Below are positions 44,087-54,105 of a stretch of 64,000 nt of DNA, piece after piece. The translations under genes were made by a program, and so were the position numbers. Every line of letters begins with the position of its first letter. Position 1 is the first letter of the stretch. The notes under the pieces are model-generated. The model saw nothing but the letters and a program-made list of their open reading frames with translations. It had not been told where the DNA came from and searched no databases. Origin of the DNA: Hofstenia miamia (taxonomy: Eukaryota > Xenacoelomorpha > Acoela); the NCBI GenBank assembly GCA_004352715.1, contig SCFE01000029.1, forward strand, positions 96,698 to 160,697. The letters run 5' to 3'.

Positions 44087-44740
44087 TTAAAAAAACATTC
44101 AAATATATTTCGACTTACAAAGTCATCGTCAGTTTTACAAATAATTCCCTCTAAATTTACTTGATTTTATAGCAATATTTCATTTCACTAAATCTTAATT
44201 ATTGGTAACAATAGTTTATGTATATAAACTTCTTTCGTATTTAGACTTGGTTGAAATGATCTTGTTAAAATGCTTTCAGTGATTTTAAGATATTTTGCAT
44301 CGGTATTCTTTAAAATTTTTACATCATAACTTAGTCCACAATTTTTAAGGTGTTTTGAAATGGTTGAATTAGTTTCATGTACTTTTGTTCTTCTGCTTAG
44401 TTGACGACCACAATATCCGATATAATCTCACCACATGTGCATTGAATCTTATAAATTACATTAGATTTATCGGGCATGCTAGTTGTTGATTTAAGGCCAA
44501 GCTTTGCATTAAGTTTGTGGATCTTGTAAACAAATCTTACTTTTTCTTTTATTAATTCGATCTTTTTCATTTGATGTATTACATTTGTTGTATGTATTCC
44601 TCGATAGTGGATTTTAAATACATGTTCAAAGTTTTGTGAATACTTTTTTTCTTTGTCATTCGTGACTATTTCTGAAATTGTAAGTCGAAATATATTTGAA
44701 TGTTTTTGTTAAAATTATTAAAAATCCTTAAAAATGCTCA
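44087..44740 (-). mobile_element. Penelope-like element, 5'-truncated, GIY-YIG end
   Basis: A 654-bp insertion flanked by a perfect 12-bp target duplication ATTAAAGAAATT (44075-44086, 44741-44752). Its empty site is preserved in the homologous repeat at 2300-2311. The minus strand encodes, from about 44660 to a TAG at 44188-44190, the C-terminus of a Penelope-type protein: KIHKLNAKLGLKSTT, NVIYKIQCTCGE, then after a one-base shift YIGYCGRQLSRRTKVH, HLKNCGLSYDVKIL, YLKITESILTRSF. This is the GIY-YIG endonuclease pattern (YIG, conserved Arg, His, late Glu). Reverse transcriptase is absent. A perfect 26-bp inverted terminal repeat (44093-44118 and 44680-44705) fits the inverted partial terminal repeats of Penelope-like elements. 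Confidence 0.85.
44101..44132 (-). ncRNA. Hammerhead-ribozyme-like core in the Penelope-like terminal repeat
   Basis: On the minus strand: CTGACGA (44132-44126), a 5-bp stem GACTT/AAGTC with a TGT loop, then GAAA (44111-44108) and an AT-rich self-complementary ATATAT. CUGANGA, stem II and GAAA are the conserved hammerhead core, and hammerhead motifs are known in terminal repeats of Penelope-like elements. Stem III would be very short or form only in dimers, and the cleavage site cannot be fixed by eye. The opposite terminus (plus strand, 44672-44690) keeps the AAGTCGAAA half but not an intact CTGANGA. Confidence 0.65.
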
Positions 44741-44955
44741 ATTAAAGAAATTGTGGAATAATTTAGATTGTGAAGAGAAAATAGAAAAAATTCAACTAAT
44801 TTAAAGAAAACCTAATTTAACAATGTACACTAGGAGGCCGTAACACACTTCATGCATTTGAAACATCTAATATATAATACCTATATAAACATTCACACAA
44901 ACATTGAAAAATATATTTTATGCTTATTTGATTTGTAATAACTCCAAGAGCTGTC

Positions 44956-45617
44956 ATGTAAGTATATTATTATAGTTAAAAAGGCACAATTTTTAAGTAT
45001 AAATTCAAAGAGTTTAAATTTAAGCATTTCTGTGTAGTTATTTTGCTTTTTATTTACTTTTTAGGCTAATTAATAACTGTTGTAGTAAGAGTAATTAGAA
45101 TAATTATTTAAAAAAGTAATTAAAATGCAATCTATTTTACAATATTTAATATAGAAAATTCATGTGAATTTAATTTGTGCATTCCTTATACACTGAGGAA
45201 AAATTAAATGCACAATCATTGACGTAATTGTCACTTAATACACTGTTAAAATCTCAATCAAAATTATTTCCAAATGATTGCCAGTCCTTTTTTCTCAGTC
45301 AACTCCTCTAGCACTTTCTTCTTCATATGCACAAAATTTGTGAATCATTGCTCTGAACAACACAATGTGCTGTTTATCTAAATAAAATTGAGATCTTTTA
45401 GCACATCCCCCCTTGTTTTTGGCATCCTGAATACAAAACTCTATAGTATTAATTCTAATAATACTAAATAATAACTAAGCTAGAGTGAATATCTTTTAGT
45501 TGAAATATACATAAAACAATTCAATTCTATTAAAAAAATTCAATGAAAAAGGGTGAAACTATCTCATATGAGTAAAACTATGATTAATATATTGAGCTTT
45601 GCGGGGACATGGCCCCC
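44956..45617. other. No gene seen
   Basis: AT-rich stretch without recognisable frames. Runs of C/T such as CATCCCCCC near 45406 recall hAT-type subterminal sequence, but no pairing end was established. Confidence 0.4.
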
Positions 45618-46720
45618 CTAAACTTCAAATGCAAACCACGGGCCTGATCCTTGTGTTCCAATAACCTTATATTGGCAATGTTGCAAATCAGAATTATAAG
45701 TGTTTTTAAATTCATTATCAAATTTTATTCCTTTAATTTTATCATTGTCATCAGTATTTAATTCAATGTCATTCCAAAATAGATCATTTGTGTCAAAATA
45801 TATATTATTTAAGGAAAAAAGTTTTTCTTCTAGTACTAAATTGTGTACAGACAATACACCAAATTTACTAATTTGGAAATAAAAATTTTTGATTTTTCAC
45901 AGACTACTACAAATCTTATTGTTTTTAGACGGCATGCTTCTTTTAGTAAAGTAAATAAAGTCAAATTGCTAGACAAAATCTCAGCACTTCTAAAAACATA
46001 TTTACCTCTAAAATGTACAAAAGTATTAATTATGGTACAGTATACATCATTTTTTAAATGTAGCATATTATAATGATTTTTTGATAAGATACAAATTCCT
46101 GAAAGTGAAATGTAACTATGTGCATCTCTAACATAAATATAACCATTTTCTATTGAAATTTTGTCAAAAATTTTATCACCATAGGTAGGAAAATCTAAAG
46201 CTTGCTTATGGCTTTCAGTTTTATAAAATTGATTTTTATAAGCAGCTCCAGTAGTTTCCAATTTTTTTATCAAACCAAATAGTCAGATTTTTTCAGAGAA
46301 TTGTGAAAAGACATAAGCCTTTGTAAGACCATGTTAATAATTCTCTGCAAATTTTATCCCGTTTTCTGTTCTTAAAAATAATTATATATGGTTTTGGTAC
46401 TTGTCTTCTAGATTTGAATAGAAATTATGCATAGACTCAATACTACATAATTGAGTGTTGGATTGCTTAATAATTTCCTAAATTTTGTTTTCATAGTTTG
46501 CAAGTCTTTTTTCTATGTAATTTTCCCTCTGTTGTTTGTTTATAGTGTCTCTTCTTTCTTCGCCTTTAAGAACATTTATAATTTAACTCTTTATTGAAAA
46601 GATTATACCCTGATGTATATAACTTATCATTTTCAATTTGATTTATTTTATATATTAAAATCTTGATTTCTGTTTCTATGTTATTGCTATCATTTACTTG
46701 ATAAGAATGTGTAATTTCAG
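45618..46720 (-). pseudogene. Unrecognised broken coding block
   Basis: Reading from 46720 down there are coil-like pieces (NNIETEIKILIYKINQIEND, then YTSGYNLFNKELNYKCS) separated by stops, then a 145-residue open frame 46273-45836 (LETTGAAYKNQFYKTESHKQ, YGDKIFDKISIENGYIYVRD, NTFVHFRGKYVF) and, after a frame change, 45854-45618 (FDTNDLFWNDIELNTDDNDK). Composition and length look coding, but I recognise no domain. The block ends within a GC-richer patch with GGCCCCCC and a CGGGCCTG end at 45639-45646, so the gene may belong to a transposon whose terminus lies there. No function is proposed. Confidence 0.4.
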
Positions 46721-47011
46721 GTATTCAACTATTATTAAATCCCATTTATATGAGGAAAAAATTGATGAGAAAATTTGCACAAAATGACTAAAAAATAATG
46801 CTTTTTTCGTCCTCATTTGTATTCAGAACCATTTGCTGGTAATTAGTGCAGGATGCTTTTGAATAATGTTAACCATTTTGATTTCACATTATAGCAAGAA
46901 GATCTTATCCAATCTTGCAAGTTTTCCTATTTTGCAAAATACTCAAAAATTCAATTCTGTGCAAAGTATCAGAAGCTATGCATTCCGATTTCAGTGAAAT
47001 GTGAAATTAGA

Positions 47012-47122
47012 TTTGCAAAGTTGACGAATCTTCCTTTTATCTCTGTGAGGCAATGGTTGTCAGCTGAAAGGAACTATGTTGCCTGTTGTTATTTGTACAC
47101 TACCGGTATTTTGTGAAATGTA
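47012..47122 (+). repeat. Direct repeat, left copy (beside mariner-like end)
   Basis: About 110 bp matching 48854-48971 in the same orientation (AAAGTTGACGAATCTTCCTT ... GGTATTTTGTGAAAT) with scattered differences. The left copy is followed immediately by the mariner-like terminus; the right copy is not. Confidence 0.8.
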
Positions 47123-47123
47123 T

Positions 47124-47853
47124 CGGGTGTCCCAGAAATAGTTGTTAATTTGAATATCATAGTATATGTGTAATAAATCCACTCGCACCTGCTGTTGTTC
47201 ATTAAATGTTTGCATGCATATGTGGCTTTATTTAAATGGATCCATAAATCAATATATTATTTAGCACATGATTTGAAATTGAACTTCCGCTAAGCGACAA
47301 ATTGTGTCTTGTGAAGCATTATTATCAGAATGGAGAATCCGTTACTGCTGCTGTACGTGCGTATCATTATGAAAAGGGCATCAAAAATAAACATCAACAG
47401 CTTGCCTTATCTTCTGTACAGTATATGATCAATAAATTTCTCCATACTGGGTCACTAAACAAGACAACACCACCTGGTCGAAATGCAAATAGTGAAAACG
47501 TTGATTTGGTCAATGCAGCTCTCCCAATGCAATCTGTCCGAGCAATGTCTTCTGCATGTGGTGTATCAAAATCGAGTGTTCATCGAATTGTGACAACACA
47601 AATAGACTTGTTTCCATACAAAAAACAGTATCTTCATTACATTCCCGCCAGTGCACAAACTGAAAGGCTCGAGTTTTGCAACAAATTATTGGCTAAGCAT
47701 AGTGAATCACCGAATTTTATTCACAATATTTTGTTCACTGATGAGTCAACATTTGATTGCAACATCCACCTGAATAAGCAAAACAATCGCATTTGGTCAC
47801 CGAAGAGTCTGGGCCCACCATTGTCTGCAGGTTGTGAAGTGAAGCACTTCCCA
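47124..47853 (+). pseudogene. Tc1/mariner-superfamily transposon, 5' end and transposase N-terminus
   Basis: Starts after TA with TCGGGTGTCCCAGAAATAG, a Tc1/mariner-type terminus. The transposase frame is open from 47272 to the gap without an in-frame ATG in that interval (the first codons of the gene may be upstream of a stop at 47269). It encodes KHYYQNGESVTAAVRAYHYE (a helix-turn-helix of the DUF4817 type), VQYMINKFLHTGS with a GRNANS segment, VSKSSVHRIV, then ILFTDESTFD, which carries the first catalytic Asp, and NNRIWSPKSLGPP. The remaining two catalytic residues fall in the gap. The 184 visible codons have no stop, so this is among the better preserved elements here. Confidence 0.8.
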
Positions 47854-48853
47854 NNNNNNNNNNNNNNNNNNNNNNNNNNNNNNNNNNNNNNNNNNNNNNN
47901 NNNNNNNNNNNNNNNNNNNNNNNNNNNNNNNNNNNNNNNNNNNNNNNNNNNNNNNNNNNNNNNNNNNNNNNNNNNNNNNNNNNNNNNNNNNNNNNNNNNN
48001 NNNNNNNNNNNNNNNNNNNNNNNNNNNNNNNNNNNNNNNNNNNNNNNNNNNNNNNNNNNNNNNNNNNNNNNNNNNNNNNNNNNNNNNNNNNNNNNNNNNN
48101 NNNNNNNNNNNNNNNNNNNNNNNNNNNNNNNNNNNNNNNNNNNNNNNNNNNNNNNNNNNNNNNNNNNNNNNNNNNNNNNNNNNNNNNNNNNNNNNNNNNN
48201 NNNNNNNNNNNNNNNNNNNNNNNNNNNNNNNNNNNNNNNNNNNNNNNNNNNNNNNNNNNNNNNNNNNNNNNNNNNNNNNNNNNNNNNNNNNNNNNNNNNN
48301 NNNNNNNNNNNNNNNNNNNNNNNNNNNNNNNNNNNNNNNNNNNNNNNNNNNNNNNNNNNNNNNNNNNNNNNNNNNNNNNNNNNNNNNNNNNNNNNNNNNN
48401 NNNNNNNNNNNNNNNNNNNNNNNNNNNNNNNNNNNNNNNNNNNNNNNNNNNNNNNNNNNNNNNNNNNNNNNNNNNNNNNNNNNNNNNNNNNNNNNNNNNN
48501 NNNNNNNNNNNNNNNNNNNNNNNNNNNNNNNNNNNNNNNNNNNNNNNNNNNNNNNNNNNNNNNNNNNNNNNNNNNNNNNNNNNNNNNNNNNNNNNNNNNN
48601 NNNNNNNNNNNNNNNNNNNNNNNNNNNNNNNNNNNNNNNNNNNNNNNNNNNNNNNNNNNNNNNNNNNNNNNNNNNNNNNNNNNNNNNNNNNNNNNNNNNN
48701 NNNNNNNNNNNNNNNNNNNNNNNNNNNNNNNNNNNNNNNNNNNNNNNNNNNNNNNNNNNNNNNNNNNNNNNNNNNNNNNNNNNNNNNNNNNNNNNNNNNN
48801 NNNNNNNNNNNNNNNNNNNNNNNNNNNNNNNNNNNNNNNNNNNNNNNNNNNNN
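47854..48853. other. Assembly gap (1000 N)
   Basis: Placeholder-sized gap hiding the C-terminal half of the mariner-like transposase. Confidence 1.
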
Positions 48854-48971
48854 TTTCAAAGTTGACGAATCTTCCTTTTATCCCTGTGAGGCGATGTTGT
48901 CATCTGTAAAGAACTATGTTGCCTGATGTTTTCTGCATTATTTGTACATAACGGTATTTTGTGAAATTTAT
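48854..48971 (+). repeat. Direct repeat, right copy
   Basis: Matches 47012-47122. It could be duplicated flanking DNA or a contig from a haplotype lacking the mariner-like insertion. Confidence 0.8.
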
Positions 48972-49524
48972 ATTTAAGAATAGAATATTGTTTCATGTCT
49001 CTTTTGATAGTAAGCATATATACCTCGGAACTTACAACCCCTTACAACCTGTATTTCATAAAATATGAATAACTTCATGTACCTTAGTGAAATTGTTCAT
49101 TTAATTCAATGTGATGGCAGTTTATAACACTGTAGTAGTAATACATACAAGGTTGTCGTTGATATTGATTTGAAGTAAATTGAGTTGACTTAGAAATTGT
49201 TAAAATTTAAATGTTAATGTCATAAAATATAATGTACATACTGCATTAAATCATATCATGTATTTTATTTTCCATGGCATTTTAGCCAAATGACGAGAAT
49301 AAAGGCGATGCATTCTCAATAAAGAATCAGCACACTACTTTTTTGTTAAAAAGAAAAATTTAAGGTCTTAGAGAACCTAAGGTTCAGAAAATACTTGAGA
49401 GCAACAACTAAGGCAAACATTTTGTTTTCTTTAGAGAGAGTGCTTAATTTTCGTTAACAGGCACTGTGCGCAAAGAAAGAGTTCGTGGTGCACTTGAATG
49501 CGTACGGAATAGTGTTCTTTGATA
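48972..49524. other. No gene seen
   Basis: AT-rich noncoding DNA with no recognisable element. Confidence 0.5.
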
Positions 49525-50475
49525 TCACAAAAATCTTGTTCCGGTCCCGTCTGGTACCGTACCATTAAAATTGATACATTCCCAATGTCATGAATCAAGG
49601 CCTAATTTAATCACGGCCTGGCAATTTGTAGTACAAAAAAAGAAAAGTAGCAATAAATACGTTTGCAAGTATGGAACTGATGTAAAATTTTATCCAAATA
49701 TGCAATACAAAGAATAGCAAAAATTTCCTCCAAATTTGTGTAGCTACAACCATTGTATTGTTTTCCCAACAAAAAAAGGGTTCCTCAAGCAATTAAAGGG
49801 TTTCACAGGCAAAGAATCAAATTTAATTTCTAGAAATATTTCATCTCAAAGTAGAAAGGTTAGATCTACATTTCTGCTTGTACAGATTTAATAAAATTTG
49901 TTATGCAAAAAATGATTTTTATTGTTAGTGGCCTCATTATATTTGAGTATGGTTTTTGCAGTTTACAAAAAATTAAAGCGCTTCAAAAAATACATAGATG
50001 TGTAAAATAGCTAATTCTTTGATTTTGTTATTTAAAGTGACTTGCTGTATCAAATGCTGGTCCGTGGTGAAGTGTGTTTGTGGCCTCATTTTTGTTAGTG
50101 TTACTGCAAATCGCTAGGCCGTGATTACAGTAGGCCTTGCATGAATCCAATTACGGGTACCATTTAATCCCACCCTACGGCTACCTCAAACCGTTAAAAA
50201 CGTTAAGAAAATACAAAATAATCCATCAATTTCTCATAAACATTGACAGGATCTATGTGTGCTCTTTGATTTATTAATTTTTGGCCCAGATGCATTAAAT
50301 GGTTGATCTGACATATCCTCAAAGCCCTTAATAGTCAAATATGATCAAGCAACTTAAATCCCGATAACTCTAAGGATTTTTAAAGTATTACCGATCCCGT
50401 ACTATACAATACCATATTTTTAGTCCGATACCGATATCGTACCGATGAGACTGGTACTGGCAAGGTCATGGCACC
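49525..50475. other. Possible non-autonomous element with GGTACCG-type ends
   Basis: A left patch at 49538-49580 (CCGGTCCCGTCTGGTACCGT and following) and a right patch at 50390-50465 (words CCGATCCCGTAC, CCGATACCGATATCGTACCG, ACTGGTACTGGC) are the only CCG/GTACC-rich segments for kilobases, and the right one is roughly the inverted counterpart of the left. The interior has no transposase frame. hAT-like non-autonomous elements can look like this. Boundaries and target duplication not established. Confidence 0.3.
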
Positions 50476-50848
50476 ACAGACCTCCAGTATGGTCGTGCGC
50501 AGATAACTTAAGTTGGCTGTGGGTCATTAGATAAAAGCGCTTAAAAAATAATTTTAAACGCCTGAGTTAGGATTAGATATTATTTTGTAATATTTCCAGG
50601 CATTTTTTCGATTGATTTATTTTCTCAAGGTTTTTCTTCATAAGAACTTCAACAAATGAGAATAACTTTCTGCAAGGATTTGCAGAATGTCTAGAGATTT
50701 ATTAGTAGATTTTTTTAGGAAGTTGGTCTTCGTAGTTAGTGATATCAATCCCAATGAAAATCACGGAAGCTTGAGATTTTTAAGGGAATAATTGATACTT
50801 ATACAGCTACAATTATAAATCTAGGCAGTCACAATTAATTGCGTTGTA

Positions 50849-51244
50849 ATGCACGCTCAAATAATTGCATATCATCAAACATTAAAAACCTTAAAAAACC
50901 ATTGGGCTTTGTTTAGATGGGTAGAATGGACACGTCTTAAATGTTTCTTTTCAATCCAATTGAAATTCATGAATTTTACAAGTATATGGGATAGACTTCG
51001 CTCTTTCAAGAAAAATGAGAACTATTTAAAAACATGTAATATGCAAGCTCTGAACTTAAAACTGCCAACAATAAGATATTTTTTGTTTGTAGCACCCGAA
51101 GAGACACCACTAATTCTAATGTATCAAAAAAAACTATTAGCTAATGGTTCTTTTAAAGTGCACTTTAATATTTTTCAGACAAACTCAAAAACTACTTTCG
51201 TATCAGAAAAACGAAAAATAATGAGAACTTGGACATACAAATAG
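50849..51244 (+). other. Open frame of 131 codons, unrecognised
   Basis: Opens with ATG and ends TAG at 51242-51244. Sequence is basic and aromatic-rich (LKNHWALFRWVEWTRLKCFF; LFVAPEETPLILMYQKKLLA). No domain, neighbour or splice context supports a function, and a chance frame in AT-rich DNA cannot be excluded. Confidence 0.25.
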
Positions 51245-51443
51245 ATTCCGAAATTTTTTTCTTATTTCCAAATCAATTTCTTCCTTCTCCTTCTCTCCCA
51301 TCTAGAATTTCTCCCTGACTATTACAGTTTATATATTGTTTTTTAAAAATTGCACAAAATTTGGTCCAATCCCAGTTCAGGACCAATTAAATATTAAAAC
51401 GTACCCCAGTTTTGAATCAAAAATTAAAGCCTCGCAAATCTTT

Positions 51444-51519
51444 GTGTGGGTAGTTCTCATGACTATTTTAAAATTTGTTTTCTTTGATTTGTGATGGCAG
51501 CCATGAGAACTACCCACAC
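51444..51519. repeat. Perfect 18-bp inverted repeat (hairpin)
   Basis: GTGTGGGTAGTTCTCATG at 51444-51461 pairs perfectly with 51502-51519 across a 40-nt loop. It stands out in GC content from the surroundings. It could be a MITE remnant or a stem-loop RNA. Confidence 0.8.
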
Positions 51520-53751
51520 TGTAATCTGTGAAGCTCATTAAATATAAAACAACATAATAAGGAAATCATTTTAAATAAAAAATAAAACTTGGGAAAAATG
51601 AAATGAAAGATTTTTTAGTGTAATCAATATAATTAACTATTGTAATATATTGTAAATATTTTTACAGCAATATAGATATATANATATATATATATATACT
51701 TAATTTTAGGCGCTTTGTATAACTATCATTTCGAAAATAATTATATTTTAAGAAAGTAACTGGCTAATTTTGTTGATATTTAATAAAAGTTTCATCTGTA
51801 ATCATGAGCCGACTGGATGTGGATAAATATTTATCGAATATAACTGTGTGCCTTGCTTAGGCGCATGAACTCGCAAATTAGTGGATTTCGTTGAAATAAG
51901 AAAGGAATATATTGTTGCCAAAATTATAATATTGTTGACATAAAAAGAAATTTTTTTATGATTTGAATTGATATCAAATGATATCAATTAACAACCGTCT
52001 GTTGATTTGATTTGTTGTGATGCGCAAATTTCCATATCAACTGCAATTGGTAATGTATTAGAAGTAACATTTTTTAACATCTAGGGAAATAAACATAAGT
52101 GCCATTGCGCAGTATCTTCCTTCAAATAAATCATTGCTTAACATTTTCTTCATTTGAAATTAGTTCCTAATTATAGTAAACAAACCAACCTTTGTGACGA
52201 CATTTTTACACTAAAGAAAGCAACACAACTTGAACAATTTTCCTAAAATAGAATTAAGGCATGATGTTTAATTTTGTACTCAAATTTTAAATAGGGATTT
52301 GCAGTTAAATTCTATTATTTTTTCTATTATTTTTTAAATTAATAGATTCTAGAAGGTTCTATAGGAATTAAATCTGATTGGTCAATTGAACGACATACTG
52401 GTTTATTCTTTACGGGCATTTAGCCAATTCCTTATTTTAGAGGATTTGTGTGCAGAGCAATCTGGATGTTATTACAGACACTTTCTTGCATGCAAATATA
52501 TTTTCATACCTGGTTGTATTGGCAGCACTTCAAATTCCACAATAGCAATAAGAAAAATGCAACTGTAACGTCTGTACTGTGAATGTTAGTCATCAGACTG
52601 TATAAATTCAGATGATGTAAATTACACACTAAGAAACAGCTGTGAACTTTTCAATTACTTAGATTGTCTATCCATTAGATCTCGGATTTTCTGATAAATG
52701 TGGACTTTTGCGCCACCCCTTCCTCCTGTTTCTTAAAACCATAAAGTTAGTACGTTTTTATCTATTTTCCAAATTCTCGTATTATTTATTGAAAATCGGT
52801 TTATTTATTAATATCGGTTTATTTTCATTAATAAACTTTAAATAAATCCGCACATTATGATGTTGGTCACTCAAGAAATTTGATAATTTAAATTTTCGAA
52901 GAGGATGCCACTGATTCAACTACATTTTTAGCTATTCAGCAACCCATGTCAAGAGCATGTTACTGGAAATTTCTCGCTAATATAATTCTTCAAAACTATA
53001 AACTTTGCAAGAAACGAAACATTATCACATCAGCTAAGTGTTCACACTTTTTTCAGATTTCAAGGAGATGTGATTAGCTTAATTTTGAAAAGGTAACTTT
53101 ATTTTTAAAAAAAATTCAGTATCTTGATGTGTTTCAATGCGTCATAGATTTCGTACTAATAAAATTTTAGAATATTTCTTAGATTTAAGTATATACATTT
53201 GATGTATAACCATGCGCTCCAAGACCTAAATTTAACACTCTTACTTTGTTAGGATTTTTTATGAATCCCTTAAGAATCCAACACACGATGCTTTTCTAAC
53301 GCATTTATTAAGCTAGGAACTACCAAAAGATGACGATAAGTTCATTTTTAATGCAGCATGGATTTACAATATTAAAATCACATGTAGGCGCGCGTGACAT
53401 TGACGATCACCCGTGTAAAATTTATGGCACTGAAGATTTGTGAGCGTGTCACAACACATGCACTAATATAGGATTTTATTCAAACACAGGTTTGACGGGA
53501 ACATCCCTTCAAATAACAACTGAACTGTTTAATAACTAAAGCATGTTCTATAGTAGCATGACATATTTGTTTATAACACGGCTACATGTTTGTCAGCTGT
53601 TTTACTGTCATTGTCTCAGTTGTAACTTTATCATGTTTCACAAAATTTTTAGATCAAAAAATGCTATTTGAAAAAATACTTTTTTTATTTTACTAAGTAT
53701 AATGAACACAAAATAATTTTTTCGCGATTGTAATAGTAGTTTAAGAAATCA
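51520..53751. other. No recognisable gene
   Basis: AT-rich DNA with a (TA)n run around 51675-51700 containing a single N (51683) and only short unrecognised frames (for example 52386-52568). Confidence 0.5.
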
Positions 53752-53777
53752 TATATATATATATATATATATATATA
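53752..53777. repeat. (TA)n microsatellite
   Basis: TA run directly abutting the pogo-like terminus; the TA target site of that element lies in it. Confidence 0.9.
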
Positions 53778-54104
53778 GTGGAATGTGTTTATAACGACTG
53801 CGTTTATAACGACATGTTTTTATAACGACAATGTTTTGCTGCACCGTTTTGCACCCATGTTTTAACATTAGTAATAGCGTGTTTATAACGACAGCTGTAT
53901 AACGACATGTTTTTATAACGACTATGATTTCAGAGCACGAATGATGACTAACCGTGTCTATAACAGCAAATTGCAATCAATGTGTGCATAATTTTAAGTA
54001 GTTTATTGTTTACACAGGCATAATACATTGATCATTTGTTCACTGCACTAACCGCTTCACTGTTTTCGTTAATTTACGTTTATACCAATGCCTCAGTCTA
54101 AGCG
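53778..54104 (+). mobile_element. pogo/Tigger-type transposon, left end and transposase start
   Basis: After a TA run, AGTGGAATGTGTTTATAACG begins a terminus of the pogo/Tigger style (usually CAGT..., rich in TATAACGA words). TATAACGAC recurs six times (ending at 53798, 53813, 53829, 53892, 53906, 53922) as two triplets of 15-16 bp spacing separated by about 63 bp, with a decayed seventh near 53957. At 54088 ATG opens MPQSKR, like the start of CENP-B/Tigger-type transposases, and is cut at once by the N at 54105, after which the sequence is unrelated. The rest of the element is therefore missing from this scaffold position. Confidence 0.7.
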
Positions 54105-54105
54105 N

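Larger units (their letters stand above)
43795..44955 (-). repeat. Dispersed repeat R1, copy 2 (with Penelope-like insertion)
   Basis: Reverse complement of 2068-2581, including about 200 bp of the P-like 3' end and about 300 bp beyond it, interrupted by the 654-bp insertion at 44087-44740. Sharing of the P end together with its flank shows a duplicated segment rather than two independent insertions. Confidence 0.8.

Noticed and set aside
4029-48909. Long reading frames filled with X across N gaps (for example 11873-12970, 14025-15140, 47302-48909)
   Set aside because: They are open only because N codons cannot be stops; just the flanking real codons carry information.
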